From NCBI RefSeq assembly GCF_025136295.1, contig NZ_CP062788.1, positions 2,212,501 to 2,276,500 of the forward strand: a stretch of 64,000 nt of DNA. Direction: 5' to 3'. The notes under the pieces were generated by a model that worked only from the letters and a program-made list of their open reading frames with translations, ran no database searches and was not told the DNA's origin. A program made the position numbers and the translations under genes. Below, piece after piece: positions 18,855 to 26,423 of this stretch; positions within the stretch are counted from its first letter, which is position 1, and each line of letters begins with the position of its first letter. This DNA is from Aestuariispira ectoiniformans (lineage in GTDB: Bacteria; Pseudomonadota; Alphaproteobacteria; UBA8366; Aestuariispiraceae).

Positions 18855-21800
18855 ATGTTGATACGAATACTGAAATTTCTGAAAAAAATTCTGCGGCCGC
18901 TTCCGTTAATCGCCGTTGTTAGTGCGATTTTAGCGCTGATGGTCTATTTCTTCGGCGAAAAAATTGGCGCACGCGGTGTTTATCCCTTTGCTAATTCGGA
19001 CATACGGTTTTGGAGCGCCCTATGCTTTGCGGCGGTCGCTGTTCTCCTGGGTGGTTTTCTGCTGGTTCAGGCGATTTTTACTTGGCTCGCAAACCGGCGA
19101 AAGGCTGCGGACCGTGAGCCGACCGTAGAGGAGCTTGAAGCCTCGGCGATGAAGATGGTTTTCGACCGTGGGTTGAAGGTTATCCGCAACCGATGGTCGG
19201 GTGATGGGAAGGGGCTATACGGCCTGCCCTGGTATCTGGTCGTCGGGCGCGCCGAAAGTGGCAAATCAAGCCTAATTGAAAACAGTGACCTGCGGTTTCC
19301 CATCGATCATGAAATTGATCTGGAGTTGCGTGATCTGGCGGATCGTAAAGCAGCAGGGTTCTTTCGTTGGCGCGTTGCCGGGAATGAGGCCGTGTTGCTC
19401 GACCTCAACGGAGAATATTTCCGGGTCGATAAAGAGAGGACGTCGGTGCAGAATGTCCTCTGGGACAAGTTTCTGTCCAATCTCCAGCGTATCCGGCCGC
19501 GCCGACCCGTGAATGGTGTCGTTCTGGCGATTGATTTCGCTGAATTCCTTGGCATGACCGAGGCGGAACGTGATGAATATTCCCGCCAGGTGCGGGGCAT
19601 TGTCAATGAATTGGTCGAACGCCTTGGAACCCGGATGACCATTCACCTGACCTTTACAAAATTGGATCAGGTCGCTGGTTTCAAGGACTTTTTTGCGACT
19701 TTGAGCGCCGCGGACCGTGACATGCTTTACGGCTTCCACTTCCTTTGCGAAGGGCATCATACACCGGAATGGCTGACGCAATTCGAGACGCAGTATGAAG
19801 AGTATCTCGAACGCTTGCATCTGCGTCTCAAGAAGAAAATGCTGGAGCTGAAGTCAGCAAGCAGCCGACAGGAAGCATTTTCCTTCTATCGCGTTTTTCT
19901 TGGCTTGGAAGAGCCTTTACGGTCGTTTCTCGAAGCGGCGCTGTCTCCCGACAAATTCACGACGCCCCCCTTGGTTCGCGGAGTTTATTTCCTGAGCAAT
20001 CGGCAGGAAAACGCCCCACGCAATGCATTTCTCGAAGCGGTGGGGGAGCGGTATGCCATTCCAGACCCGCTTTATGGAACAAGCCAGGGGTCTTCCTATC
20101 CATATTTCGTGAATAACTTCCTCAAGAAAGTTGTTTTCCCCGAAGCCGGGCTCGCCGGCGACAATCAGAAGGCGGTTGAACGATATTGCAAACAAATGGC
20201 TGCCGCGGCGGTATTGGTTCTGGTTGTGTGTCTGGGCGGCGGGTTATACTGGAACAACCGATATGAGGCCAATTTGGCCTATGCCAATGATGTCCTGAAT
20301 AAGACCCGTGATTTCACCGGACGGGGCCTGAGGGTCACATACGACATTACCGGACAGCGACTTCTAACGCCGCTTAACCATATCCGGGAGGCAATGTCGG
20401 CATTTAAAGATTATCGCGACACCGGACCCGTCGCGGCACAGCTAAGCCTGTATCAGGGGCGACGGATTGGCCCGCTGGTCGATAAAGCCTATCGCAATAT
20501 TCTCAATACCCATTTTGCACCCACGATCATCAAAGGGCTGGAACGGGACCTGCGCACCGTTTGTCCGAAAGGCGGCGATACAGAGCTGGGTTACCTACGT
20601 GTCTATCGCATGATGGCAGACCTGAAGGGGCGTGATAATCGGGCGGTCGAGCGGTATTTCAACGCGTTCTGGACAGACAAGGTTATCGGCAGCCGGGACA
20701 AGGTTGCACAATTGAATTCCCATCTGGCCTACATGCTCGAAGAATCTCCTCAGGCATACGACGTGAACCCGTCGGTAGTACTCCAGGCGCAGCGCGACCT
20801 GGGCAAGTTGACGCCGTTCCGCCGGGTTTACCACTCGATGCGCGAACTGACGGAACGCCAGTTGCCCAATCCGCTGGAATTCTCCCGTTCCGTCGGGGCG
20901 GCATTTGATCTTGTATATCAGCCATCACCAACAACGGAAGGGACGGCCGATACCTCAGGCGCCAATGGTCGTGGCAGCGGTCTGGACGGTTGTGGCGTTA
21001 TCACGGAACGCAGCTTTGAGGGCAGTCCTTTCCGCATTCCGCGCTTCTTCACAAAAGCACAGTTCCACGACTTTTTTGTCCCGGAGATTGCCCGGGTTGC
21101 CAGCATTGCAGCAGATGACCTCTGGGTGCTCGGGCAACTGGAAGACAATCAGTATTCACAGGCGGATTACGAGGAAATCCGGTCCAAGGTAAGGGACAAT
21201 TACGTAGAGGAATATATCGGAACCTGGCGGCAATCCTTGAATATGATGAAAGTTCAGGATTTTGAGGATATCCGGCATGCGACGGAAGTTCTGCATACCT
21301 TGTCGGGCACGAATAGTCCCATGCGCCGTGTGGCAGAACTCGTCTCTGAAAATACAGTCATTTACATGCCGGAGGCGAAGGGTGCTCAGGGTGAAGGTGT
21401 CAACCTGACGGATGTGAAGCTGGAACCCAACCGCGAGGCCGGATTGCGTATTGCGGCGGCTTTCGCCCTGATACAGGGGATGCTGAACGAACGGCCGGAT
21501 GGCAATCCATCGAATATGGATCAGATCCAGGAGGCTCTAAAGGCTGTTTACGATTATATGAAATCGGTGCGGGATGCGCCTGACCCGAATGCAAAAGCAC
21601 TTGAGTTGGCTATTCAACGGGCCCAATTGGCCGGTGAAGACCCGATTTTCGTGCTGCAGCGCATTGCCGACCGGGCGCCAGCACCATTTGACCGGCAATT
21701 GAGGCATGTGGCGAGCGAGGCCTGGCGTACGATCATGGCCGCCGCGACGGTCGAGCTTAACCGGAAGTGGCAAAACGAGGTTTACGGAACCTATCAGCGC

Positions 21801-22451
21801 CTCATTGCCGGGAAGTATCCATTTGATCGTCGCAGCAGTCAGGACCTGCCTTTGCAGGACTTCAAAGAGTTTTTCCGGCCGGGCGGTATCCTTGATAGCT
21901 TTTATAGCCAGGAGTTGTTGACCTTTGTCGATGTGAAGACGGGTGAACCAAAGGTGATTGACGGTCAGTCACTCCCCGTGAACCGCAGTTTTTCCAGACG
22001 CTTGCGTCATGCGAACAACATTACCAAAAGCTTTTTCGACCAGACCGGCGAGCTGGCGGTGGAATTCAAGGTCTCGCCGGTCGGCATGAGTGCCAATCTC
22101 AGCCGGGCTGTTCTCAACTTTGAAGGCCAACTGATTGTCAGCAGTCACGGTCCGAGCCGGCCGATCACGGTTTTTTGGCCGAATATTATTGACGGTCCGG
22201 CCTCGTCGCGTGTGGACCTGGCGCCGCTGGCCGGCAAAGGACATGCGTTGTCAAAGCAGTTTGACGGCTCCTGGTCCTGGTTACGCCTATACGACAGTGC
22301 AAGCAAGGCGAACCAGAGTGAAAGCACCGTCGATATCAGCTTTGCCAGTAGTAATGGCCAGTCGGCGATATTCCGCATTCGGCCCGAGGCTCGCGTGAAT
22401 GTCTTTTTCAACAGTCCTATCAGTAATTTCTCACTTCCCAGTCATCTATAA
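18855..22451 (+). CDS. tssM: T6SS inner-membrane core protein TssM (IcmF family)
   Basis: A 1198-residue IcmF/VasK protein. Two N-terminal transmembrane helices (about 17-34 and 52-76) flank a short loop, then a cytoplasmic NTPase-like domain with Walker A GRAESGKS near residue 131-138. A third transmembrane helix (about 446-466) leads to a long periplasmic domain with the IcmF-related and DUF1215-like C-terminal beta domain that contacts TssJ. Length and order are typical. The Walker A motif is intact by pattern, which is variable among TssM proteins. Confidence 0.96.
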   Translation: MLIRILKFLKKILRPLPLIAVVSAILALMVYFFGEKIGARGVYPFANSDIRFWSALCFAAVAVLLGGFLLVQAIFTWLANRRKAADREPTVEELEASAMKMVFDRGLKVIRNRWSGDGKGLYGLPWYLVVGRAESGKSSLIENSDLRFPIDHEIDLELRDLADRKAAGFFRWRVAGNEAVLLDLNGEYFRVDKERTSVQNVLWDKFLSNLQRIRPRRPVNGVVLAIDFAEFLGMTEAERDEYSRQVRGIVNELVERLGTRMTIHLTFTKLDQVAGFKDFFATLSAADRDMLYGFHFLCEGHHTPEWLTQFETQYEEYLERLHLRLKKKMLELKSASSRQEAFSFYRVFLGLEEPLRSFLEAALSPDKFTTPPLVRGVYFLSNRQENAPRNAFLEAVGERYAIPDPLYGTSQGSSYPYFVNNFLKKVVFPEAGLAGDNQKAVERYCKQMAAAAVLVLVVCLGGGLYWNNRYEANLAYANDVLNKTRDFTGRGLRVTYDITGQRLLTPLNHIREAMSAFKDYRDTGPVAAQLSLYQGRRIGPLVDKAYRNILNTHFAPTIIKGLERDLRTVCPKGGDTELGYLRVYRMMADLKGRDNRAVERYFNAFWTDKVIGSRDKVAQLNSHLAYMLEESPQAYDVNPSVVLQAQRDLGKLTPFRRVYHSMRELTERQLPNPLEFSRSVGAAFDLVYQPSPTTEGTADTSGANGRGSGLDGCGVITERSFEGSPFRIPRFFTKAQFHDFFVPEIARVASIAADDLWVLGQLEDNQYSQADYEEIRSKVRDNYVEEYIGTWRQSLNMMKVQDFEDIRHATEVLHTLSGTNSPMRRVAELVSENTVIYMPEAKGAQGEGVNLTDVKLEPNREAGLRIAAAFALIQGMLNERPDGNPSNMDQIQEALKAVYDYMKSVRDAPDPNAKALELAIQRAQLAGEDPIFVLQRIADRAPAPFDRQLRHVASEAWRTIMAAATVELNRKWQNEVYGTYQRLIAGKYPFDRRSSQDLPLQDFKEFFRPGGILDSFYSQELLTFVDVKTGEPKVIDGQSLPVNRSFSRRLRHANNITKSFFDQTGELAVEFKVSPVGMSANLSRAVLNFEGQLIVSSHGPSRPITVFWPNIIDGPASSRVDLAPLAGKGHALSKQFDGSWSWLRLYDSASKANQSESTVDISFASSNGQSAIFRIRPEARVNVFFNSPISNFSLPSHL

Positions 22452-22465
22452 GAGGGGCTTTCGTT

Positions 22466-23860
22466 ATGACGAATGTCGTTTTGCGTAACATTGCCATTTT
22501 GGCCACCGGAGCGTTCATCGTCGGCTGCTCTGGGAATATCCCGCAGGCAGAGAAGACATACACGGCCGCCTTGAGTGCAAAAGAGGAAGCCCAGCTGCGC
22601 AGCAAGGGGGTATTCCTAAGCGATGCGGAATCACGAAAGCTGGATGAAATAGAGCGCAGGAAGCTTGCGAAAGCGATAGACCTTCGGGTTTTAGGGAGTG
22701 CTTCGCAGCCACAGACACCGCTGGCAGGCTTCGGATTTACCGCCGGTACCCAAAACAGCTTTGTCATCTACCGTGACGGCAGTCTCCATGTATTCACCCC
22801 GGTGGGAGAAGAAACGCAATTCGAAGCAGTTGCGGGGCGGCTTGACAGGGCGTTTGCGGATTCCGGACGGATTGTCGCGGCCAGTCCACGCGGCACGATG
22901 TTGGTTCTGGAGAAGTCCGACCTGTCCCAGCAAACGGTCCTCCGACCGCAAACCAGCACGTTCCATCAGGTTCGCCTCTTTGATGTTGCAACGGTACCCG
23001 GCACGCCTTACCTGGCGGCGGCGGCAGAGGGGCGACGTCTTGAGATATGGGATATGACATCGGGGGAACTCGTCGAGGCCGCGGAATTTGAGACCGTGCA
23101 ACCGCGAAGCCTGCTTCAAGGCTGTCCGATGGATGAAATGGTCTTTGGGACGAATGAGGGGCAGGTTCGCCAATGGAGTAAAGGCGGCGGCAGCAAGGTT
23201 CTCTACAGCCATGACGGCCCGGTTCTGGACGTTGCCGAAGATACAAAGCATCACCTGCTTATTTCGGCGGCGAAGGATGGAACGGTTATCTTCTATGATC
23301 GGGAAAAGGGCTCGATTGTAAAACGGATTGAATTCGACGCCGCCGTGTACAAGGTGCATGTCTCTCCGGATCAGCGATATGCCGTCGTCGTACCGTCTTT
23401 GGGGAAACCTTATCGCATTGACCTGGACAGTCTGGATGAAACATCCCTGGCCCTGAAGTCAGGGAACAGCATCACCAAAGGCCGTTTCCTCCATGATGGA
23501 GCGTGGTTCATTGCCCAACAGGGAGGCAATGGGCTCTATATCTGGGATATGCGATCGGGTGCAGCCATTGCCGATATCAAACGTGAACATAGCGGTGGCA
23601 TTCTCGACTTTGCCGTTTCGGACAGGCTGGGGCTGTTGGTTCTCGCCACGCCTGACAACAAAATCTCATACTGGGACATGAACAAGCGGGGGTATGTTTC
23701 CAGCCCGATCCAGGTTGATGAAGATATTCTCGGCGTGGCGTTGAATGATCGGGGTGACCGGGCCATAGCGGCTTTGGCCAACGGCCAGATGCTGAGCTGG
23801 AAAGTGCATGACGGCGTAACAAAATCTTTGGTGCTGAGTAAAGATGACTTTTCCGGTTGA
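22466..23860 (+). CDS. WD40-like beta-propeller lipoprotein in the T6SS locus
   Basis: A 464-residue predicted lipoprotein with lipobox FIVGC (Cys about residue 21). After a helical, charged stretch (about 30-75) the rest consists of WD40-type blades: repeats ending in LEIWDMTSG, VIFYDREKG, LYIWDMRSG, ISYWDMNKR and MLSWKVHDG. It lies between tssM and tssA, overlapping tssA by 17 nt, so it belongs to the operon. It is not one of the 13 core components and I do not recognise it as a named Tag protein. An outer-membrane or periplasmic scaffold for the TssJLM complex is a reasonable guess, since no peptidoglycan-binding Tag protein is present. Confidence 0.8.
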   Translation: MTNVVLRNIAILATGAFIVGCSGNIPQAEKTYTAALSAKEEAQLRSKGVFLSDAESRKLDEIERRKLAKAIDLRVLGSASQPQTPLAGFGFTAGTQNSFVIYRDGSLHVFTPVGEETQFEAVAGRLDRAFADSGRIVAASPRGTMLVLEKSDLSQQTVLRPQTSTFHQVRLFDVATVPGTPYLAAAAEGRRLEIWDMTSGELVEAAEFETVQPRSLLQGCPMDEMVFGTNEGQVRQWSKGGGSKVLYSHDGPVLDVAEDTKHHLLISAAKDGTVIFYDREKGSIVKRIEFDAAVYKVHVSPDQRYAVVVPSLGKPYRIDLDSLDETSLALKSGNSITKGRFLHDGAWFIAQQGGNGLYIWDMRSGAAIADIKREHSGGILDFAVSDRLGLLVLATPDNKISYWDMNKRGYVSSPIQVDEDILGVALNDRGDRAIAALANGQMLSWKVHDGVTKSLVLSKDDFSG

Positions 23861-25214
23861 TCAAATTCTGGATCTGTGTCCCGGCCCGGACCAGGGGTTC
23901 GGTGTTGTGGATGAGGCACTTCAGGACGACCTGGATCGCATTGACGGGGAGTTGATGAAGCGCGGCACTCTGGGTGGTGACGGCATTGACTGGAAATTGC
24001 TTCGCGAGGATGCGGGTAAGGTCCTGAGGCGTTGTTGCCACCTCAAGGCGTTTCAGGCGGCCGGGATTGCCCTGTCACAGGAGCCGTCGCCGGGTGATCT
24101 TACGTCCGCATTGCGTCTGTGCGAATCTTTGTTTGGCGGTATGTGGCCTGACCTGCATCCCCAGGGCCGAAAGGCGGCGCGGCTTCGTGATGCCTGGGCG
24201 GCGGAAATCGTGCAGTCCCTTGCGCGGACCGTGTCATATGTCTGGGCGGCTGAACGGAAACTGCCGGAAGGGGCGGCCTCGCGGATTGACCAATTGATCG
24301 CGAAGCTGCAGGAGGCCCAACTCGACGCGGACATGCTACTGGAGGCGGTGAAAAAGACCAAATCCTCACCGCCTGCAGAGGCTGAATACGAACCGGCGGC
24401 AAAATCACATCCTGGCGGACCGGCGACTGGTACCCCGGGAGAGCGAGGCCAGACGTCACGAGGATTGGACGCGCGCGGACGTGCGGCGTTACGGCAGGAT
24501 ATTCGTGCCGTCGCGGATCGCATAAGCCAGTTCGACCCGCAGGCGGATGTTGCATATCTGATGCGTGGATATGCTGCTTGGCTGGAACATAGGTCTCTGC
24601 CGGAAAGTGACAACGGCACAGTGCCTCAAATGTCTATGCCGGCTTTTGTCGTTGAAGAACACCAGACGGCGGCAAAGGATCCGAGTGACGGATCACTACT
24701 GCGGATCGAAGATAGGCTTTATATGAGCCCCGACTGGTTCGAAGGCCAGAAAATTGCAGCGGAAATGGCAGAATGCCTCGGCTATCAGGATATTGCAAAA
24801 GCCATTCGGCAACGCACGGCCCGTCGGCTTGATGCTCTTCCCGGTCTGAAGAACCTGTCCTACGCTAATGAGCGTCCATATGTTTCGCGTTCAATCGCTG
24901 ATTGGGTGGAAAAGGAACAGGCGGATACGCTGCCGGATGAGGGTGGTAAGCCGGATGAAGGCAATAACGAGGAGACCCTCGAGGATATAATCCGCGAGGT
25001 GAATGAAGCCCTGGCCGCCAGTCGTTGTGGCCGGGAAACGGCTCTTGCCAAGCTCGACCTCGCGCGTGCGCTGCGTGCCAATGATCTTGATGCCCATGCA
25101 AATCTCTTGATCGAAGAAATACTTCGGGAATTCGAGACGGCCAGTCTTCCCGATTGGGACAAGGCGCTACTCGCCGATGTGAACATGGAGAAGAAGGGTA
25201 AAGCTCGAAGGTGA
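23844..25214 (+). CDS. tssA: T6SS cap protein TssA (ImpA/VasJ-type)
   Basis: A 456-residue protein with the N-terminal ImpA domain (LRLCESLFGGMWPDLHPQ, about 90-107, is characteristic). A variable linker rich in Pro/Gly (about 170-215) and a C-terminal VasJ-like helical domain (DWFEGQKIAAEMAECLGY) follow. TssA coordinates baseplate docking and sheath polymerisation. It ends the structural half of the locus. A pair of GC palindromes follows before hcp, suggesting a transcript boundary. Confidence 0.9.
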   Translation: MTFPVDQILDLCPGPDQGFGVVDEALQDDLDRIDGELMKRGTLGGDGIDWKLLREDAGKVLRRCCHLKAFQAAGIALSQEPSPGDLTSALRLCESLFGGMWPDLHPQGRKAARLRDAWAAEIVQSLARTVSYVWAAERKLPEGAASRIDQLIAKLQEAQLDADMLLEAVKKTKSSPPAEAEYEPAAKSHPGGPATGTPGERGQTSRGLDARGRAALRQDIRAVADRISQFDPQADVAYLMRGYAAWLEHRSLPESDNGTVPQMSMPAFVVEEHQTAAKDPSDGSLLRIEDRLYMSPDWFEGQKIAAEMAECLGYQDIAKAIRQRTARRLDALPGLKNLSYANERPYVSRSIADWVEKEQADTLPDEGGKPDEGNNEETLEDIIREVNEALAASRCGRETALAKLDLARALRANDLDAHANLLIEEILREFETASLPDWDKALLADVNMEKKGKARR

Positions 25215-25226
25215 TTTGACGTTTGT

Positions 25227-25278
25227 CAGGCGGAAATCCGCCTGCGCGGGCGGAAATCCGCCTGAAATCAAATTTTTA
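25227..25278 (+). terminator. two tandem GC palindromes followed by a T-rich run
   Basis: CAGGCGGA-AA-TCCGCCTG (25227-25244) is followed within 3 nt by a second copy of the GGCGGAAATCCGCC palindrome (25248-25264), then by AAATCAAATTTTT. Either hairpin could end the tssA transcript and shield the separately expressed hcp unit. A duplicated palindrome is unusual for a simple terminator and could also act as an attenuator or protein site. Confidence 0.5.
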
Positions 25279-25449
25279 AAATATAGTGATGACTGTGAAA
25301 TTTTTAAAGAAAACAATAGCTTAAGGTGAAATAGGAAAAAGATGCTCGATACGCATTTTCTTTGAGATTCTGCACAGGGGCTTCTGCGAAGGTTTTCCCA
25401 TCGCCAATGAAACGGCAATGGTTTTGACTAATTTTGAGGAACAATCTCT

Positions 25450-25965
25450 ATGCCAGTCCAAGCATATATTTCGATCGAGGGTGAAACGCAGGGTCTTATC
25501 TCTCAGGGTGCGACCACCTTTGACAGTGTTACCAACGAGTGGCAGGCCGGACACGAGGACGAAATCCTTGTCCATGCCTTCGATCATGCTGTGGTCACGC
25601 CGCGTGATCCGCAATCCGGCAACCCGACCGGCACGCGTATTCATCAGCCGTTTAAATTCACCACGTCCCTGAATAAGGCCGTGCCGCTGATGTATAACTC
25701 GCTGGTCACCGGTGAACTGCTGCCGAAGGTCATCCTTAACTGGTATCGTGTTCAGGCTTCCGAACAGGTGAACTTCTTCAGAACCGAACTGGAAGAGGCC
25801 CTGATTGTCGACATCAATTGTGCCATGCCGCATGTGAAGAATGTCGACAGCAAGGATTACACCCAGCTTGTAGACGTGAAAATGACCTACCGGAAAATCA
25901 TCTGGGAGCATGTTGTTGCTGGGACCTCCGGGTCCGACGACTGGCGTGCGCCGGTTCAGTCCTGA
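25450..25965 (+). CDS. hcp: T6SS inner tube protein Hcp (TssD)
   Basis: A 171-residue Hcp1-family protein. Landmarks are MPVQAYISIEGETQG, the HAFDHAVVTPRDPQSG loop, HQPFKFTTSLNKAVPLMYNSL and the C-terminal YRKIIWEHVVAGTSGSDDW. Hexamers stack into the tube propelled by the TssBC sheath and can carry small effectors in the lumen. An AGGAA ribosome-binding site precedes it. It opens the payload half of the locus, set apart by 235 nt from tssA and followed by a strong folded element. Both fit a highly expressed, separately regulated unit. Confidence 0.97.
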   Translation: MPVQAYISIEGETQGLISQGATTFDSVTNEWQAGHEDEILVHAFDHAVVTPRDPQSGNPTGTRIHQPFKFTTSLNKAVPLMYNSLVTGELLPKVILNWYRVQASEQVNFFRTELEEALIVDINCAMPHVKNVDSKDYTQLVDVKMTYRKIIWEHVVAGTSGSDDWRAPVQS

Positions 25966-25977
25966 TCCGGACTGGAA

Positions 25978-26050
25978 TAGACAAGACATTAGGGATGCTT
26001 CCGCATTCCTGTGCCGGGCCCTCAATCGGGCCCGGCCAATGTCTTGTTTG
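25978..26050 (+). ncRNA. predicted three-way-junction RNA element between hcp and the PAAR gene
   Basis: An outer perfect 10-bp stem (ACAAGACATT 25981-25990 with AATGTCTTGT 26038-26047, extendable with wobble pairs) encloses two hairpins. Hairpin 1 has 8 bp (25991-25998 with 26003-26010, loop TTCC). Hairpin 2 has 9 perfect bp (GCCGGGCCC 26013-26021 with GGGCCCGGC 26028-26036). Only three bases are unpaired at the junction. Hairpin 2 could be an hcp terminator lacking a strong U tract. The nested outer stem suggests a 3'-end stabiliser or processing element that makes hcp mRNA accumulate over the downstream genes. Confidence 0.55.
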
Positions 26051-26091
26051 ATACCGTGAGTGGTAATTGAGGGGAGGATTGGAGAAAGATT

Positions 26092-26364
26092 ATGTCTCAA
26101 AAGCCCATTGCCCGCCTGAACGACCAGCATAGCTGCCCTGTCAAAGGACATGGAACGACACCAATCGTTCAGGTTGCCGGCAGATCGACATGTGACGGTC
26201 GTCCGGTTGCCACAATCGGCGACAAAACAGGATGTGGGGCGACGATTATACAAGGGTCGTCAGTTGCGAAAGTGGACGGCAGGCCGGTGGCTTATCTTGG
26301 CTGTTCCACCGATCACGGTGGGCGGATCATCAGTGCTTCGGCAACGCAGAAGGTGGAGCCTTAG
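26092..26364 (+). CDS. PAAR-domain spike tip protein
   Basis: A 90-residue stand-alone PAAR protein. It has the metal-binding His/Cys pattern of the fold (LNDQHSCPVKGHG, DKTGCG, YLGCSTDHGG) and the repeated beta-turn segments VAGRSTCDGRPVATIG and SSVAKVDGRPVAYLG. It sharpens the VgrG trimer and can hold effectors. It has no toxin extension, so effectors here must load by contact or through the DUF4123 adaptor. The effector 1 gene starts 60 nt after its stop. Confidence 0.95.
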   Translation: MSQKPIARLNDQHSCPVKGHGTTPIVQVAGRSTCDGRPVATIGDKTGCGATIIQGSSVAKVDGRPVAYLGCSTDHGGRIISASATQKVEP

Positions 26365-26423
26365 GGAGGCACGATCGCAGGGGCGGGTATGCCTCTTGGG
26401 GAAGCGACGGAAGCAGAGCGCAG

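Noticed and set aside
25227-25264. CRISPR-like short repeat
   Set aside because: Only two palindromic units without spacers of regular length and no cas genes in the window.
26232-26423. Upstream extension of effector 1 into the PAAR gene
   Set aside because: It would overlap PAAR in another frame. The paralogue begins exactly at the marker domain, which corresponds to 26424.
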